64,000 nucleotides of DNA from Streptomyces sp. CBMA291 (lineage in GTDB: Bacteria > Actinomycetota > Actinomycetes > Streptomycetales > Streptomycetaceae): positions 1 to 64,000 of the forward strand of contig NZ_MSJP01000067.1 of the NCBI RefSeq assembly GCF_014596525.1, written 5' to 3'. Both the position numbers and the translations under genes were made by a program. Shown here one piece after another: positions 20,422 through 31,997 of this stretch; within the stretch, counting starts at the first letter, position 1, and each line of letters begins with the position of its first letter. The notes under the pieces were generated by a model. The model was given only the letters and a program-made list of their open reading frames with translations. It was not told the DNA's origin and ran no database searches.

Positions 20422-21246
20422 GTGTCCGCCCGACCCCGTCTGCTCTACGTCACCGACCTCGCCTACCCGGCCAGGGGACGCCGGTACGGGGACGAGGACA
20501 CCTGGCTCACCGCCCGCCTCCGGGAGGGCTTCGACCTGGCCCTCTGCCACCCGCTGGACGCGACGGCGCTGATGGACTCCTTCGACGCCGTCGTCGTCCG
20601 CAACAGCGGGCCCGTCCTGGCCTACCGGGAGGCCTACGAGGAGTTCCGGGCCACCGCGCTGGCCCGGGGCACCCGCGTCTACAACCCGCTGCACGGACGC
20701 GGCGACATGGCCGGCAAGCAGTACCTCCTGGACCTCACCCGGGCCGGGTACCCGGTGATACCCACCGTCGACCGGGCGGCCGACCTGCCCTCGCTGCCCC
20801 CGGCGGAGGCGTACGCGGTCAAGCCGAGGGACGGCGCCGACTCGCTGGGCCTGCGCTTCCTGCCCCGGGAGGAACTGACCGGGCTCGACCTGACGGGACT
20901 GCTCGTCCAGCCGAGGATCGACTTCCGCCACGAGGTGTCGTTCTACTACGTGGACGACCGCTTCCAGTACGCCCTGTACGCCCCCGATCCGGGCCGCCGC
21001 TGGGTCCTTGAGCCGTACGGACCGGACGCGGCGGACCTCGCCTTCGCCCGCCGCTTCCTCGACTGGAACACCCTCGACCACGGGGTCCAGCGGGTCGACG
21101 CCTGCCGGGCGCCCGGGGGAGAGCTGCTCCTGGTCGAACTGGAGGACCTGAATCCGTATCTCTCCCTGGATCTGGTGCCGGGGGAGACCCGGGAGCGGTT
21201 CGTCGCCGAGTTGCGGGACTCGCTGCTCCGTTTTCTGGCAGGGTGA
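20422..21246 (+). CDS. ATP-grasp-like protein of unknown substrate
   Basis: 274 residues, GTG 20422 with AGGAG at 20410-20414. The N-terminal part (residues 1-110) looks like a pre-ATP-grasp alpha/beta domain. A nucleotide-binding lysine and glycine-rich loop follow (VKPRDGADSLG, Lys134), then VQPRIDFRHEVSFYYVDD, and finally ELEDLNPYLSLD, where E239/E241 and N244 sit where ATP-grasp enzymes bind Mg-ATP. This suggests a carboxylate-amine or -thiol ligase, but no substrate clue is present. It stands alone between the rpoC terminator and the rpsL promoter. Confidence 0.6.
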   Translation: MSARPRLLYVTDLAYPARGRRYGDEDTWLTARLREGFDLALCHPLDATALMDSFDAVVVRNSGPVLAYREAYEEFRATALARGTRVYNPLHGRGDMAGKQYLLDLTRAGYPVIPTVDRAADLPSLPPAEAYAVKPRDGADSLGLRFLPREELTGLDLTGLLVQPRIDFRHEVSFYYVDDRFQYALYAPDPGRRWVLEPYGPDAADLAFARRFLDWNTLDHGVQRVDACRAPGGELLLVELEDLNPYLSLDLVPGETRERFVAELRDSLLRFLAG

Positions 21247-21328
21247 CCGGGGAGATACGTTCCGTCGCCGGTCCGGCGCGCCGAGGTCGGTGTGGCGCAC
21301 ATCGCTGACCTGCGCGTGGGCATTTGTT

Positions 21329-21357
21329 TTGACCGGAGTCCATGCGATAGGTACGCT
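21329..21357 (+). promoter_or_regulatory. Promoter of rpsL-rpsG-fusA(-tuf)
   Basis: TTGACC (21329-21334), a 17-bp spacer and TACGCT (21352-21357). A start near 21363 gives a leader of about 190 nt. The stretch 21247-21550 holds only this promoter and the structured leader. Confidence 0.8.
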
Positions 21358-21475
21358 CATGCCTTGTGCCTGGGGTGTGCCTGGGCTCGCGTGCGTGTCT
21401 TCAACCGCACCGCGAGTCCGATACGGGCCACCGCGATCCGCGCCCGTTCCGTCTCTGGCGGCGGGAAGCGCGATT

Positions 21476-21502
21476 CGACACACCCGACCGCGTGGGTCGG
21501 AG
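21476..21502 (+). promoter_or_regulatory. Hairpin element in the rpsL leader, shared with the rpsJ leader
   Basis: Bases 21476-21502 match 28739-28765 in 26 of 27 positions. The core CCGACC-GCGTG-GGTCGG can form a 6-bp stem with a 5-nt loop. It lies about 50 nt before the rpsL start codon; in the rpsJ leader the same element lies about 70 nt before the start. A common regulator of both translation operons is inferred. Confidence 0.6.
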
Positions 21503-21550
21503 AGTGTTCCAGGTTAGTTTTACCGACGGCACACAGAAACCGGAGAAGTA

Positions 21551-21922
21551 GTGCCTACGATCCAGCAGCTGGTCCGTAAGGGCCGGCAGGACAAGGTCGA
21601 GAAGAACAAGACGCCCGCACTTGAGGGTTCCCCTCAGCGCCGCGGCGTCTGCACGCGTGTGTTCACGACCACCCCGAAGAAGCCGAACTCGGCGCTCCGT
21701 AAGGTCGCGCGTGTGCGTCTGACCTCCGGCATCGAGGTCACGGCCTACATCCCGGGTGAGGGTCACAACCTGCAGGAGCACTCCATCGTGCTCGTGCGCG
21801 GTGGCCGTGTGAAGGACCTGCCGGGTGTTCGTTACAAGATCATCCGCGGTTCCCTCGACACGCAGGGCGTCAAGAACCGTAAGCAGGCTCGCAGCCGCTA
21901 CGGCGCCAAGAAGGAGAAGTAA
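21551..21922 (+). CDS. rpsL: 30S ribosomal protein S12
   Basis: 123 residues from GTG 21551. Lysines 43 and 88, the classic sites of streptomycin resistance, are both wild type (TPKKPNSALRK, GGRVKDLPGVRYK), so streptomycin sensitivity at this locus is expected. S12 lies at the decoding centre and affects accuracy. It heads the str operon: rpsG starts 2 bp after its stop. Confidence 0.97.
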   Translation: MPTIQQLVRKGRQDKVEKNKTPALEGSPQRRGVCTRVFTTTPKKPNSALRKVARVRLTSGIEVTAYIPGEGHNLQEHSIVLVRGGRVKDLPGVRYKIIRGSLDTQGVKNRKQARSRYGAKKEK

Positions 21923-21924
21923 GA

Positions 21925-22395
21925 ATGCCTCGTAAGGGCCCCGCCCCGAAGCGCCCGGTCATCATCGACCCGGTCTACAGCTCTCCTCTTGTCACCTCGC
22001 TGATCAACAAGATCCTGCTGGACGGCAAGCGTTCCACCGCCGAGCGCATCGTGTACGGCGCCATGGAGGGTCTTCGCGAGAAGACCGGCCAGGACCCGGT
22101 CATCACGCTGAAGCGCGCGCTTGAGAACGTCAAGCCGGCCCTTGAGGTCAAGTCCCGCCGTGTCGGTGGCGCCACCTACCAGGTGCCGATCGAGGTCAAG
22201 CCGGGCCGCGCGTCCACGCTGGCCCTCCGCTGGCTCGTCGGTTACTCCCGCGCCCGTCGCGAGAAGACCATGACCGAGCGCCTCATGAACGAGCTCCTCG
22301 ACGCCTCGAACGGGCTCGGAGCCGCGGTCAAGAAGCGCGAGGACACGCACAAGATGGCCGAGTCCAACAAGGCCTTCGCGCACTACCGCTGGTAG
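21925..22395 (+). CDS. rpsG: 30S ribosomal protein S7
   Basis: 156 residues, ATG 21925. PRKGPAPKRPVIIDPVYSS at the N-terminus, TYQVPIEVKPGR and ALRWLVGYSRARREKTM are typical. S7 nucleates assembly of the 30S head and lines the E site; in E. coli it represses the str operon. fusA follows 39 bp later. Confidence 0.97.
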   Translation: MPRKGPAPKRPVIIDPVYSSPLVTSLINKILLDGKRSTAERIVYGAMEGLREKTGQDPVITLKRALENVKPALEVKSRRVGGATYQVPIEVKPGRASTLALRWLVGYSRARREKTMTERLMNELLDASNGLGAAVKKREDTHKMAESNKAFAHYRW

Positions 22396-22434
22396 TCGCA
22401 ACCCACATCGAGACCGAGAGAAGACTGAAGCCTT

Positions 22435-24561
<2,127 letters not shown>

Positions 24562-24580
24562 CTCTTCCGAGTACACGCTT

Positions 24581-24643
24581 TAGGCTTGACACCAGTCGTC
24601 GGGGCTCGCCCCCGAAACCCGAGGAACGGGCCCCGGCGACTGG
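24581..24643 (+). promoter_or_regulatory. Candidate tuf promoter and 5' hairpin
   Basis: TAGGCT (24581-24586) is a good -10 hexamer, without a clear -35. Just after it, 24592-24608 and 24627-24643 form a 17-bp stem with two wobbles and an 18-nt loop. A start near 24593 would place this hairpin at the very 5' end of a separate tuf transcript. A separate tuf promoter in the fusA-tuf gap is known in Streptomyces; the exact site is my inference. The hairpin could also be a partial terminator for fusA. Confidence 0.45.
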
Positions 24644-24709
24644 CATCCCAGCAAAGATCACCTGGCGCCGATGAAGCAAGGCGTTCAGAACCACTCCAGG
24701 AGGACCCCA

Positions 24710-25903
<1,194 letters not shown>

Positions 25904-25948
25904 TCTTGAACTGACCTGGTGGCTCGCAGGAGCCGCTGAGCAGTAAGG

Positions 25949-25980
25949 AGAGGCCCCGCACCGAAAGGTGCGGGGCCTCT
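25949..25980 (+). terminator. Terminator after tuf
   Basis: GAGGCCCCGCACC (25950-25962) and GGTGCGGGGCCTC (25967-25979) form a perfect stem with a GAAA tetraloop, extended by an A-T pair. It can serve as the end of the convergent minus-strand gene too. Confidence 0.92.
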
Positions 25981-26074
25981 TCGCGTACCCGGGGACCGGC
26001 CGCGTGTGTGCCTGGGGACCGGCCGCGTGCGGGCCCGGGGGCCGTCCGCCGTCCGGAGCCCGTCCCTCCCCGGG

Positions 26075-28057
26075 TCAGGACGGGCGCCAGCTCCAGGGCT
26101 GGGCGTCGGGGCCGAGGGCCACCACCGTCGCCCCCCGCCCGTCCAGGTGCAGCGCGGGAACCGCCGCCGAGGGCGTGCCCGTACGGCTCCGCAGCCGGTC
26201 CCCGGTCCGCAGCCGCACCCTGCCGTCCTCCCCGGTGCCGAGCAGGACCGTGCCGGGACCCGCCGCCCGCGCGGCGACCACCTCGCCGAAGCCGTCGAGC
26301 CCGGCGTCCCCCTCCGGCCCGAGGAGCGCGGCGGAGGCGGGCGGCCGGTAGTACAGGGCGCCCCCGGCCGAGGCCACCGCGGACCCCGAGAGCGGCAGCC
26401 GCCCCGGCGCGGCCGCCCCGTCCACCCAGTGCCGTACGGCCTCGGCACCGGCCGCGTACACATGGACCCGGCCCGGCCCGTCGACCGAGACCGCGAGACC
26501 GTCCTGGACCGGGCCCTTCCCCGGGAGGACCCGCCACGGGCCCCAGCCGCCGTCGGCCGCCCGGACCCGGGTGGCGACCTCCCGGTCCGCGTTCCGTACG
26601 AAGAGGTGCACCCGGCCGTCGGGGGCCAGGACCGCCACCGGGGCGCCGACCCGGCGTCCCCGGTCGTCCTCCCGCTCCGGGTTCCCCAGGCCCCGCCAGG
26701 CCAGGAACGGGCCGCCGGGGGAGCGCTGCTCCAGGAGCACCAGCTCGCGCCGGTTCGGCCCGCCGTGTCCGTCGAGCGCGGCGAACCGCACCCCGAAGAG
26801 CAGCAGCCGCCCGTCCGCCGTCACCGCCGAGCCGAGCGCGGGCGCCAGCGGGCCGCCGCCCAGGTCCTCCGGCTCCTCCCAGACGCCGGGCGCCGACTCG
26901 CGCCAGCGGACCGCGCGAAGCCCGAGCACCCCGTACGCCGTGAGCCGCCCGTCCGGTCCGGTCAGCGGCACCGGGCCCGCGCCCGGCCAGCGGTGGTGGG
27001 TGGAGCGGACCCAGCCCTTGCGGTTGGTGAGCGGCCGGTCGCCGCCGACGCCGTAGTCGCCGCAGCCGGAGGGGTTCCCGCAGGCCCAGGACGGGTCGCC
27101 GCCGTACGGGACGAGCCGGGCGGCCTTCTCACGGAGGGTGCGGGGCGGGAGGTTCTTCGGCCAGTGCCGGTTGTAGTACCCCCGGAAGGCGGTGACCGTG
27201 AACGCCGGGACGGGCCCGCCGCCCTCGACCGCCTCCGTCACCCAGCGGATCAGCGCCGCCCAGGTGAAGCAGGCGGTCGCGGTGTGGTCGCCGTGGTCCG
27301 AGTAGCCCGGCTGTTCGGAGTCCCGGCCCCGGGTCGCGTCGTCGCTGTGCTGTACGTCCGGATCGGGGTCGAGGGTGTGCACCACCGTCGGCCGGTAGCG
27401 GCCGAGCAGCCAGGCGAGGACCGCCACCAGACCGTCGTAGTCGTAGCCGGCCGAGCGGGTCACCGGGGAACCGGCCGAGCGGTGGGTGGGCAGTTCGAGG
27501 GCCCGGTCGTGCCAGAGCGCGGGCAGCGCCATGTACCGGCGGGCGGTGTGCATGGGCAGGTCGAGGAAGACCAGCTCGACCCGGCGGGCGCCGTGCGCGA
27601 GGACGTCGACCTCCGCCTTCCGGCCCCCGGGCAGCGCGAGCGCCTCCCGCCGCCAGGGCGTGAAGAGGGGCAGCCCGAGCGCCGCCGCGTACGACTGGCG
27701 CAGTCCCTGGTGGCGTGCGGAGGAGTAGGCGGCCCGGTCCGGGGGAGTCTCCGGCATCCCGGCGATCCGGTTCCGGCCGGTGTGCTCGCCCGCCGTGACG
27801 TACACCGAGACCAGCGGGACCCCGGCGTCGAGCAGCCGACGGCTGTCGGGGTTCATGAAGTACAGGTCGTCGTCCGGGTGCGCGGAGAACTGCATGAGCA
27901 GCGCGCGCCGGGCCCGTGCCGAGGCGATCGGCCTGCCGGGCGCGGGATCGGCGGTTGGCGCGGTCCTGCGCGGCTCGGGGACGGAGCACCCGGCGGCGAC
28001 CGGGAGGACCGCGAGAGCGGCGGCGAGGAGCGTCCGGCGGCGGGGGGCTGAGGTCAT
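26075..28057 (-). CDS. PIG-L family deacetylase lipoprotein with C-terminal beta-propeller-like region
   Basis: 660 residues from ATG 28057. RRR followed by a hydrophobic stretch and the lipobox VAAGC (Cys24) suggest export, perhaps by Tat, and lipid anchoring. The catalytic PIG-L (LmbE) domain follows: AHPDDD at 59-64 and HGDH at 255-258 supply the zinc ligands and general base for N-deacetylation of a sugar. The last 300 residues contain repeated blades (DGRLLLFGVR, DGRVHLFVRNAD, GRVHVYAAG, GRVRLRTGDR) like sialidase/fucolectin-type propellers. It probably acts on an extracellular amino-sugar glycan; the substrate is unknown. It is flanked by the tuf terminator and the rpsJ control region. 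Confidence 0.82.
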   Translation of the reverse strand: MTSAPRRRTLLAAALAVLPVAAGCSVPEPRRTAPTADPAPGRPIASARARRALLMQFSAHPDDDLYFMNPDSRRLLDAGVPLVSVYVTAGEHTGRNRIAGMPETPPDRAAYSSARHQGLRQSYAAALGLPLFTPWRREALALPGGRKAEVDVLAHGARRVELVFLDLPMHTARRYMALPALWHDRALELPTHRSAGSPVTRSAGYDYDGLVAVLAWLLGRYRPTVVHTLDPDPDVQHSDDATRGRDSEQPGYSDHGDHTATACFTWAALIRWVTEAVEGGGPVPAFTVTAFRGYYNRHWPKNLPPRTLREKAARLVPYGGDPSWACGNPSGCGDYGVGGDRPLTNRKGWVRSTHHRWPGAGPVPLTGPDGRLTAYGVLGLRAVRWRESAPGVWEEPEDLGGGPLAPALGSAVTADGRLLLFGVRFAALDGHGGPNRRELVLLEQRSPGGPFLAWRGLGNPEREDDRGRRVGAPVAVLAPDGRVHLFVRNADREVATRVRAADGGWGPWRVLPGKGPVQDGLAVSVDGPGRVHVYAAGAEAVRHWVDGAAAPGRLPLSGSAVASAGGALYYRPPASAALLGPEGDAGLDGFGEVVAARAAGPGTVLLGTGEDGRVRLRTGDRLRSRTGTPSAAVPALHLDGRGATVVALGPDAQPWSWRPS

Positions 28058-28220
28058 GTGCGCGGTCCGTCCCTCGGGTCGGCGGTCCTCGGTACGCGGG
28101 TACGTGTGGGTACGCGCTGCCCGGTACTCGGCAAGACGGGGATCCGGCGCCGTCGGTTGTGTGCGGTACGGGACCGGGGGAGGGGCGGTCCTCCGGCGCG
28201 GGTCCCGGTACGGGCTTCGG

Positions 28221-28299
28221 CGCGGTCCCTGGAGCGGTCCCTGGCTCGGTCCTCGGTGCGGTCCTCGGTGCGGTCCTCCGGCGCGGTCCTCGGTGCGGC
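28221..28299. repeat. 12-13-bp degenerate tandem repeat
   Basis: About six copies of a unit near CGGTCCTCGGTG in tandem. It lies in the 779-bp gap 28058-28836 between the PIG-L gene and rpsJ. The rest of that gap holds a candidate rpsJ promoter and leader; no convincing gene is seen. Confidence 0.75.
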
Positions 28300-28460
28300 C
28301 CGAGGGGGCCGGGGCGGGAGCCCGGGGGAGGGGCGTGCGGGGCCCGAAAAGCCCGGCGCGTGGCGCTCGGAGCGGGGGCGGGAGGCCGGTCCGGGGGCCG
28401 GGTCGCGGTGCGCCCCCGCGCATACCCATACGTGACGTGGGGTACAGTCTTCGACCCTGA

Positions 28461-28491
28461 TTGGCGGCGGGAAGGCCCCGTATGGCAGACT
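28461..28491 (+). promoter_or_regulatory. Candidate promoter of the S10 operon
   Basis: TTGGCG (28461-28466) and CAGACT (28486-28491) are separated by 19 bp. The following leader of about 335 nt contains a long-range pair GCAGGCC (28623-28629)/GGCCTGC (28670-28676). The spacing is long, so confidence is limited. Confidence 0.45.
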
Positions 28492-28738
28492 AACGGGGTT
28501 GCTCGGTTGAGTGCCGATGCTGCGCGCCTCCCGTCGGGAGGACCGGAAGCGAGTCCCACAGTACTCGTCGTCCCTTTTCAGGGGCGGACGTACGGGAATC
28601 TTCTGGGAAGCGTCAGCGGGGTGCAGGCCAGGCACCCGGTGGGCCAATGGAGACAGTGCAGCCGCCCCCGGCCTGCGGTCATGGCGACCGCGCCCCCTTG
28701 GTTGGGAAGTCCTCAGGGACTTTCGCGTAGAGGGAGCG

Positions 28739-28765
28739 CGACACGCCCGACCGCGTGGGTCGGAG
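28739..28765 (+). promoter_or_regulatory. Hairpin element in the rpsJ leader, shared with the rpsL leader
   Basis: This 27-nt block differs from the one at 21476-21502 at one position. Both are also preceded by GGGA-GCGCG, so similarity extends a little upstream. It lies about 70 nt before the rpsJ start codon. Confidence 0.6.
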
Positions 28766-28836
28766 GAGAGGGCACGTTTCCGGAAGTACGGCCCCCGGGT
28801 CCCAGAGCGTTACGAGACAAAGGACTACTAGTAGCC

Positions 28837-29145
28837 ATGGCGGGACAGAAGATCCGCATCCGGCTCAAGGCCTACGACCACGAGGTCATCGACTCCTCGG
28901 CGAAGAAGATCGTCGAGACGGTGACCCGCACTGGTGCGTCGGTCGCGGGCCCGGTGCCGCTGCCCACTGAGAAGAACGTGTACTGCGTCATCAAGTCGCC
29001 GCACAAGTACAAGGACTCGCGCGAGCACTTCGAGATGCGCACGCACAAGCGCCTCATCGACATCCTCGACCCCACGCCGAAGACGGTTGACTCGCTGATG
29101 CGTCTCGACCTGCCGGCGGGCGTCGACATCGAGATCAAGCTCTGA
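28837..29145 (+). CDS. rpsJ: 30S ribosomal protein S10 (NusE)
   Basis: 102 residues, ATG 28837. KIRIRLKAYDHEVIDSSAKK, the exposed loop GPVPLPTEKN and the KSPHKYKDSREHFEMRTHKR segment are canonical. S10 is part of the 30S head and, as NusE, binds NusB and NusG in antitermination. It heads the S10 cluster. Confidence 0.97.
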   Translation: MAGQKIRIRLKAYDHEVIDSSAKKIVETVTRTGASVAGPVPLPTEKNVYCVIKSPHKYKDSREHFEMRTHKRLIDILDPTPKTVDSLMRLDLPAGVDIEIKL

Positions 29146-29158
29146 GGTGACGCGCGAG

Positions 29159-29803
29159 ATGGCTAAGAACATCAAGGGCATCCTGGGCGAGAAGCTCGGC
29201 ATGACGCAGGTCTGGGACGAGAACAACCGGGTCGTCCCGGTGACCGTCGTCAAGGCCGGCCCGAATGTCGTGACCCAGGTCCGTACGAACGACGTCGACG
29301 GCTACGAGTCGGTCCAGATCGCCTTCGGCGAGATCGACCCGCGCAAGGTGAACAAGCCCCTCAAGGGTCACTTCGCCAAGGCCGACGTCACCCCGCGCCG
29401 CCACCTGGTGGAGCTCCGCACCGCTGACGCCGCCGAGTACACGCTCGGCCAGGAGATCACCGCCGAGGTCTTCGAGGCCGGCGTGAAGGTCGACGTCACC
29501 GGTAAGAGCAAGGGCAAGGGCTTCGCCGGTGTCATGAAGCGCCACAACTTCCGTGGTGGCAAGGCTTCGCACGGTGCCCACCGCGTGCACCGCAAGCCCG
29601 GTTCCATCGGTGGCTGCGCCACTCCGGGCCGTGTCTTCAAGGGCATGCGCATGGCCGGTCGCATGGGCAACGAGCGTGTGACCACCCAGAACCTGACCGT
29701 CCACGCCGTTGACGCCGAGAAGGGTCTGCTGCTCATCAAGGGCGCCGTCCCCGGCCCGAACGGTGGCCTCGTCCTGGTCCGCACCGCGGCCAAGGGGGTT
29801 TGA
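29159..29803 (+). CDS. rplC: 50S ribosomal protein L3
   Basis: 214 residues. ATG 29159 was chosen over the in-frame GTG 29147 because AGGTGA (29145-29150) has good spacing to the ATG and MAKNIKGILGEKLGMTQVWD is the family start. The central extension reaching the peptidyl-transferase centre is present (HRKPGSIGGCATPGRVFKG). L3 is an early assembly protein of the 50S subunit. Confidence 0.96.
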   Translation: MAKNIKGILGEKLGMTQVWDENNRVVPVTVVKAGPNVVTQVRTNDVDGYESVQIAFGEIDPRKVNKPLKGHFAKADVTPRRHLVELRTADAAEYTLGQEITAEVFEAGVKVDVTGKSKGKGFAGVMKRHNFRGGKASHGAHRVHRKPGSIGGCATPGRVFKGMRMAGRMGNERVTTQNLTVHAVDAEKGLLLIKGAVPGPNGGLVLVRTAAKGV

Positions 29804-29810
29804 GGAACCG

Positions 29811-30461
29811 ATGAGCACCATTGACATCCTTTCGCCGGCAGGCGACAAGGCCGGGACCGTCGAGCTCCCCGCGGAGATCTTCGGCGCCAAGGTCAGCGTT
29901 CCGCTGATCCACCAGGTCGTCGTCGCGCAGCTGGCCGCGGCCCGTCAGGGCACGCACAAGACCAAGACCCGTGGCGAAGTCCGCGGTGGTGGCAAGAAGC
30001 CTTACCGCCAGAAGGGCACCGGCCGCGCCCGTCAGGGTTCGACCCGCGCCCCGCAGTTCGCCGGTGGTGGCGTCGTGCACGGCCCCGTGCCGCGTGACTA
30101 CTCGCAGCGGACCCCGAAGAAGATGAAGGCCGCCGCCCTCCGCGGTGCCCTCTCGGACCGGGCGAACCACTCCCGCATCCACGTCGTCACCGGCGTGGTC
30201 GAGGGTGAGATCTCCACCAAGGCCGCGAAGACGCTGTTCGGCAAGATCTCGGAGCGCAAGAACGTGCTCCTGGTCGCCGAGCGTTCCGACGAGGCCGCGT
30301 GGCTGTCCGCTCGTAACCTGCCCCAGGTGCACATCCTGGAGCCGGGCCAGCTCAACACGTACGACGTGATCGTCTCCGACGACGTGGTCTTCACCAAGGC
30401 CGCCCTCGAGTCCTTCGTGTCTGGCCCCCAGACCGCTGAGACCGAAGGGAGCGACGCCTGA
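29811..30461 (+). CDS. rplD: 50S ribosomal protein L4
   Basis: 216 residues, ATG 29811. The tunnel loop is seen as TKTRGEVRGGGKKPYRQKGTG, where macrolide-resistance changes occur; the sequence looks wild type. In enteric bacteria L4 represses the S10 operon, but whether it does in Streptomyces is unclear. Its TGA overlaps the ATG of rplW by one base. Confidence 0.96.
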   Translation: MSTIDILSPAGDKAGTVELPAEIFGAKVSVPLIHQVVVAQLAAARQGTHKTKTRGEVRGGGKKPYRQKGTGRARQGSTRAPQFAGGGVVHGPVPRDYSQRTPKKMKAAALRGALSDRANHSRIHVVTGVVEGEISTKAAKTLFGKISERKNVLLVAERSDEAAWLSARNLPQVHILEPGQLNTYDVIVSDDVVFTKAALESFVSGPQTAETEGSDA

Positions 30462-30784
30462 TGAGCGAGGCCGTCGTCACCAGCAAGACCTTCTCGGACC
30501 CGCGCGACATTCTCGTCAAGCCGGTCGTCTCGGAGAAGAGCTACGCCCTGCTCGACGAGAACAAGTACACGTTCATCGTCGCGCCCGGCTCCAACAAGAC
30601 CCAGATCAAGCAGGCCGTCGAGGCGGTCTTCTCGGTCAAGGTCACCGGGGTCAACACGATCAACCGCCAGGGTAAGCGCAAGCGCACCAAGGCCGGTTTC
30701 GGCAAGCGCAAGGACACCAAGCGCGCCATCGTGACCCTTGCTGAGGGCAACCGTATCGACATCTTCGGCGGTCCGACCGCCTAA
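30461..30784 (+). CDS. rplW: 50S ribosomal protein L23
   Basis: 107 residues, ATG 30461 overlapping the rplD stop (TGATG), which implies translational coupling. DPRDILVKPVVSEKSYAL and GVNTINRQGKRKRTK are typical. L23 forms the docking site for trigger factor and SRP at the tunnel exit. Confidence 0.96.
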   Translation: MSEAVVTSKTFSDPRDILVKPVVSEKSYALLDENKYTFIVAPGSNKTQIKQAVEAVFSVKVTGVNTINRQGKRKRTKAGFGKRKDTKRAIVTLAEGNRIDIFGGPTA

Positions 30785-30824
30785 GGGCGGTCTGGATCGT
30801 CCGGAATCGGACGAGGACTGAGAA

Positions 30825-31661
30825 ATGGGAATCCGCAAGTACAAGCCGACTACGCCGGGCCGTCGTGGCTCCTCCGTAGCCGACTTCGTCGAGATCACGC
30901 GGTCCACGCCGGAGAAGTCGCTGGTTCGCCCCCTGCACAGCAAGGGCGGCCGTAACAACACCGGTCGGATCACCGTTCGCCACCAGGGTGGTGGACACAA
31001 GCGTGCCTACCGTGTGATCGACTTCCGTCGTCACGACAAGGACGGCGTGCCGGCCAAGGTCGCTCACATCGAGTACGACCCCAACCGCACCGCGCGCATC
31101 GCGCTGCTCCACTACGTGGACGGCGAGAAGCGCTACATCATCGCCCCCAAGGGTCTGACGCAGGGTGACCGCGTCGAGAACGGCCCCGGCGCTGACATCA
31201 AGCCCGGCAACAACCTGGCGCTCCGCAACATCCCGGTCGGTACCACGATCCACGCGATCGAGCTCCGTCCCGGTGGCGGCGCCAAGTTCGCCCGGTCGGC
31301 GGGTGCCTCCGTGCAGCTGCTGGCGAAGGAGGGCACGATGGCCCACCTTCGTATGCCTTCCGGCGAGATCCGGCTGGTCGACGCCCGCTGCCGCGCCACC
31401 ATCGGCGAGGTCGGCAACGCCGAGCAGTCGAACATCAACTGGGGCAAGGCCGGACGTAAGCGCTGGCTGGGTGTTCGCCCGACCGTCCGCGGTGTGGCGA
31501 TGAACCCGGTGGACCACCCGCACGGTGGTGGTGAGGGCAAGACCTCCGGTGGTCGCCACCCGGTCTCCCCGTGGGGTCAGAAGGAGGGTCGTACTCGTTC
31601 GCCGAAGAAGGCTTCGAGCAAGTACATCGTCCGCCGCCGCAAGACGAACAAGAAGCGCTAG
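30825..31661 (+). CDS. rplB: 50S ribosomal protein L2
   Basis: 278 residues, ATG 30825. GRNNTGRITVRHQGGGHKRAYR at the N-terminus and the C-terminal AMNPVDHPHGGGEGKT, with the conserved histidine near the peptidyl-transferase centre, are intact. L2 helps join the subunits. rpsS begins 12 bp later. Confidence 0.97.
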   Translation: MGIRKYKPTTPGRRGSSVADFVEITRSTPEKSLVRPLHSKGGRNNTGRITVRHQGGGHKRAYRVIDFRRHDKDGVPAKVAHIEYDPNRTARIALLHYVDGEKRYIIAPKGLTQGDRVENGPGADIKPGNNLALRNIPVGTTIHAIELRPGGGAKFARSAGASVQLLAKEGTMAHLRMPSGEIRLVDARCRATIGEVGNAEQSNINWGKAGRKRWLGVRPTVRGVAMNPVDHPHGGGEGKTSGGRHPVSPWGQKEGRTRSPKKASSKYIVRRRKTNKKR

Positions 31662-31673
31662 GAGCGGGTTTAG

Positions 31674-31955
31674 ATGCCGCGCAGTCTCAAGAAGGGACCC
31701 TTCGTCGACGGCCACCTCGTCAAGAAGGTGGACGCCCAGAACGAAGCCGGTACCAAGAACGTCATCAAGACCTGGTCCCGTCGCTCGATGATCATCCCGG
31801 CCATGCTCGGCCACACGATCGCGGTGCACAACGGCAAGACCCACATTCCGGTGTTTGTCACCGAGTCGATGGTCGGCCACAAGCTCGGCGAGTTCTCGCC
31901 GACGCGCACCTTCCGGGGTCACGTGAAGGACGACCGGAAGTCGAAGCGCCGCTAG
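31674..31955 (+). CDS. rpsS: 30S ribosomal protein S19
   Basis: 93 residues, ATG 31674. PRSLKKGPFVDGHLVKKVD and TWSRRSMIIPAMLGHTIAVHNG match S19, which binds S13 in the 30S head near the A-site tRNA. A spacer of 42 bp leads to rplV. Confidence 0.97.
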   Translation: MPRSLKKGPFVDGHLVKKVDAQNEAGTKNVIKTWSRRSMIIPAMLGHTIAVHNGKTHIPVFVTESMVGHKLGEFSPTRTFRGHVKDDRKSKRR

Positions 31956-31997
31956 TAGCGGGGTGGAATGACCATGACAGACACTGGAAGGACAACC

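Noticed and set aside
24586..24591. TTGACA as a perfect -35 box for tuf
   Set aside because: At 16-19 bp downstream there is only C-rich hairpin sequence and no -10 hexamer. The TAGGCT overlapping it is a better -10.
26006..28051. A 681-codon plus-strand frame opposite the PIG-L gene
   Set aside because: It is antisense shadow; the minus strand holds the lipobox, AHPDDD and HGDH motifs in one frame.
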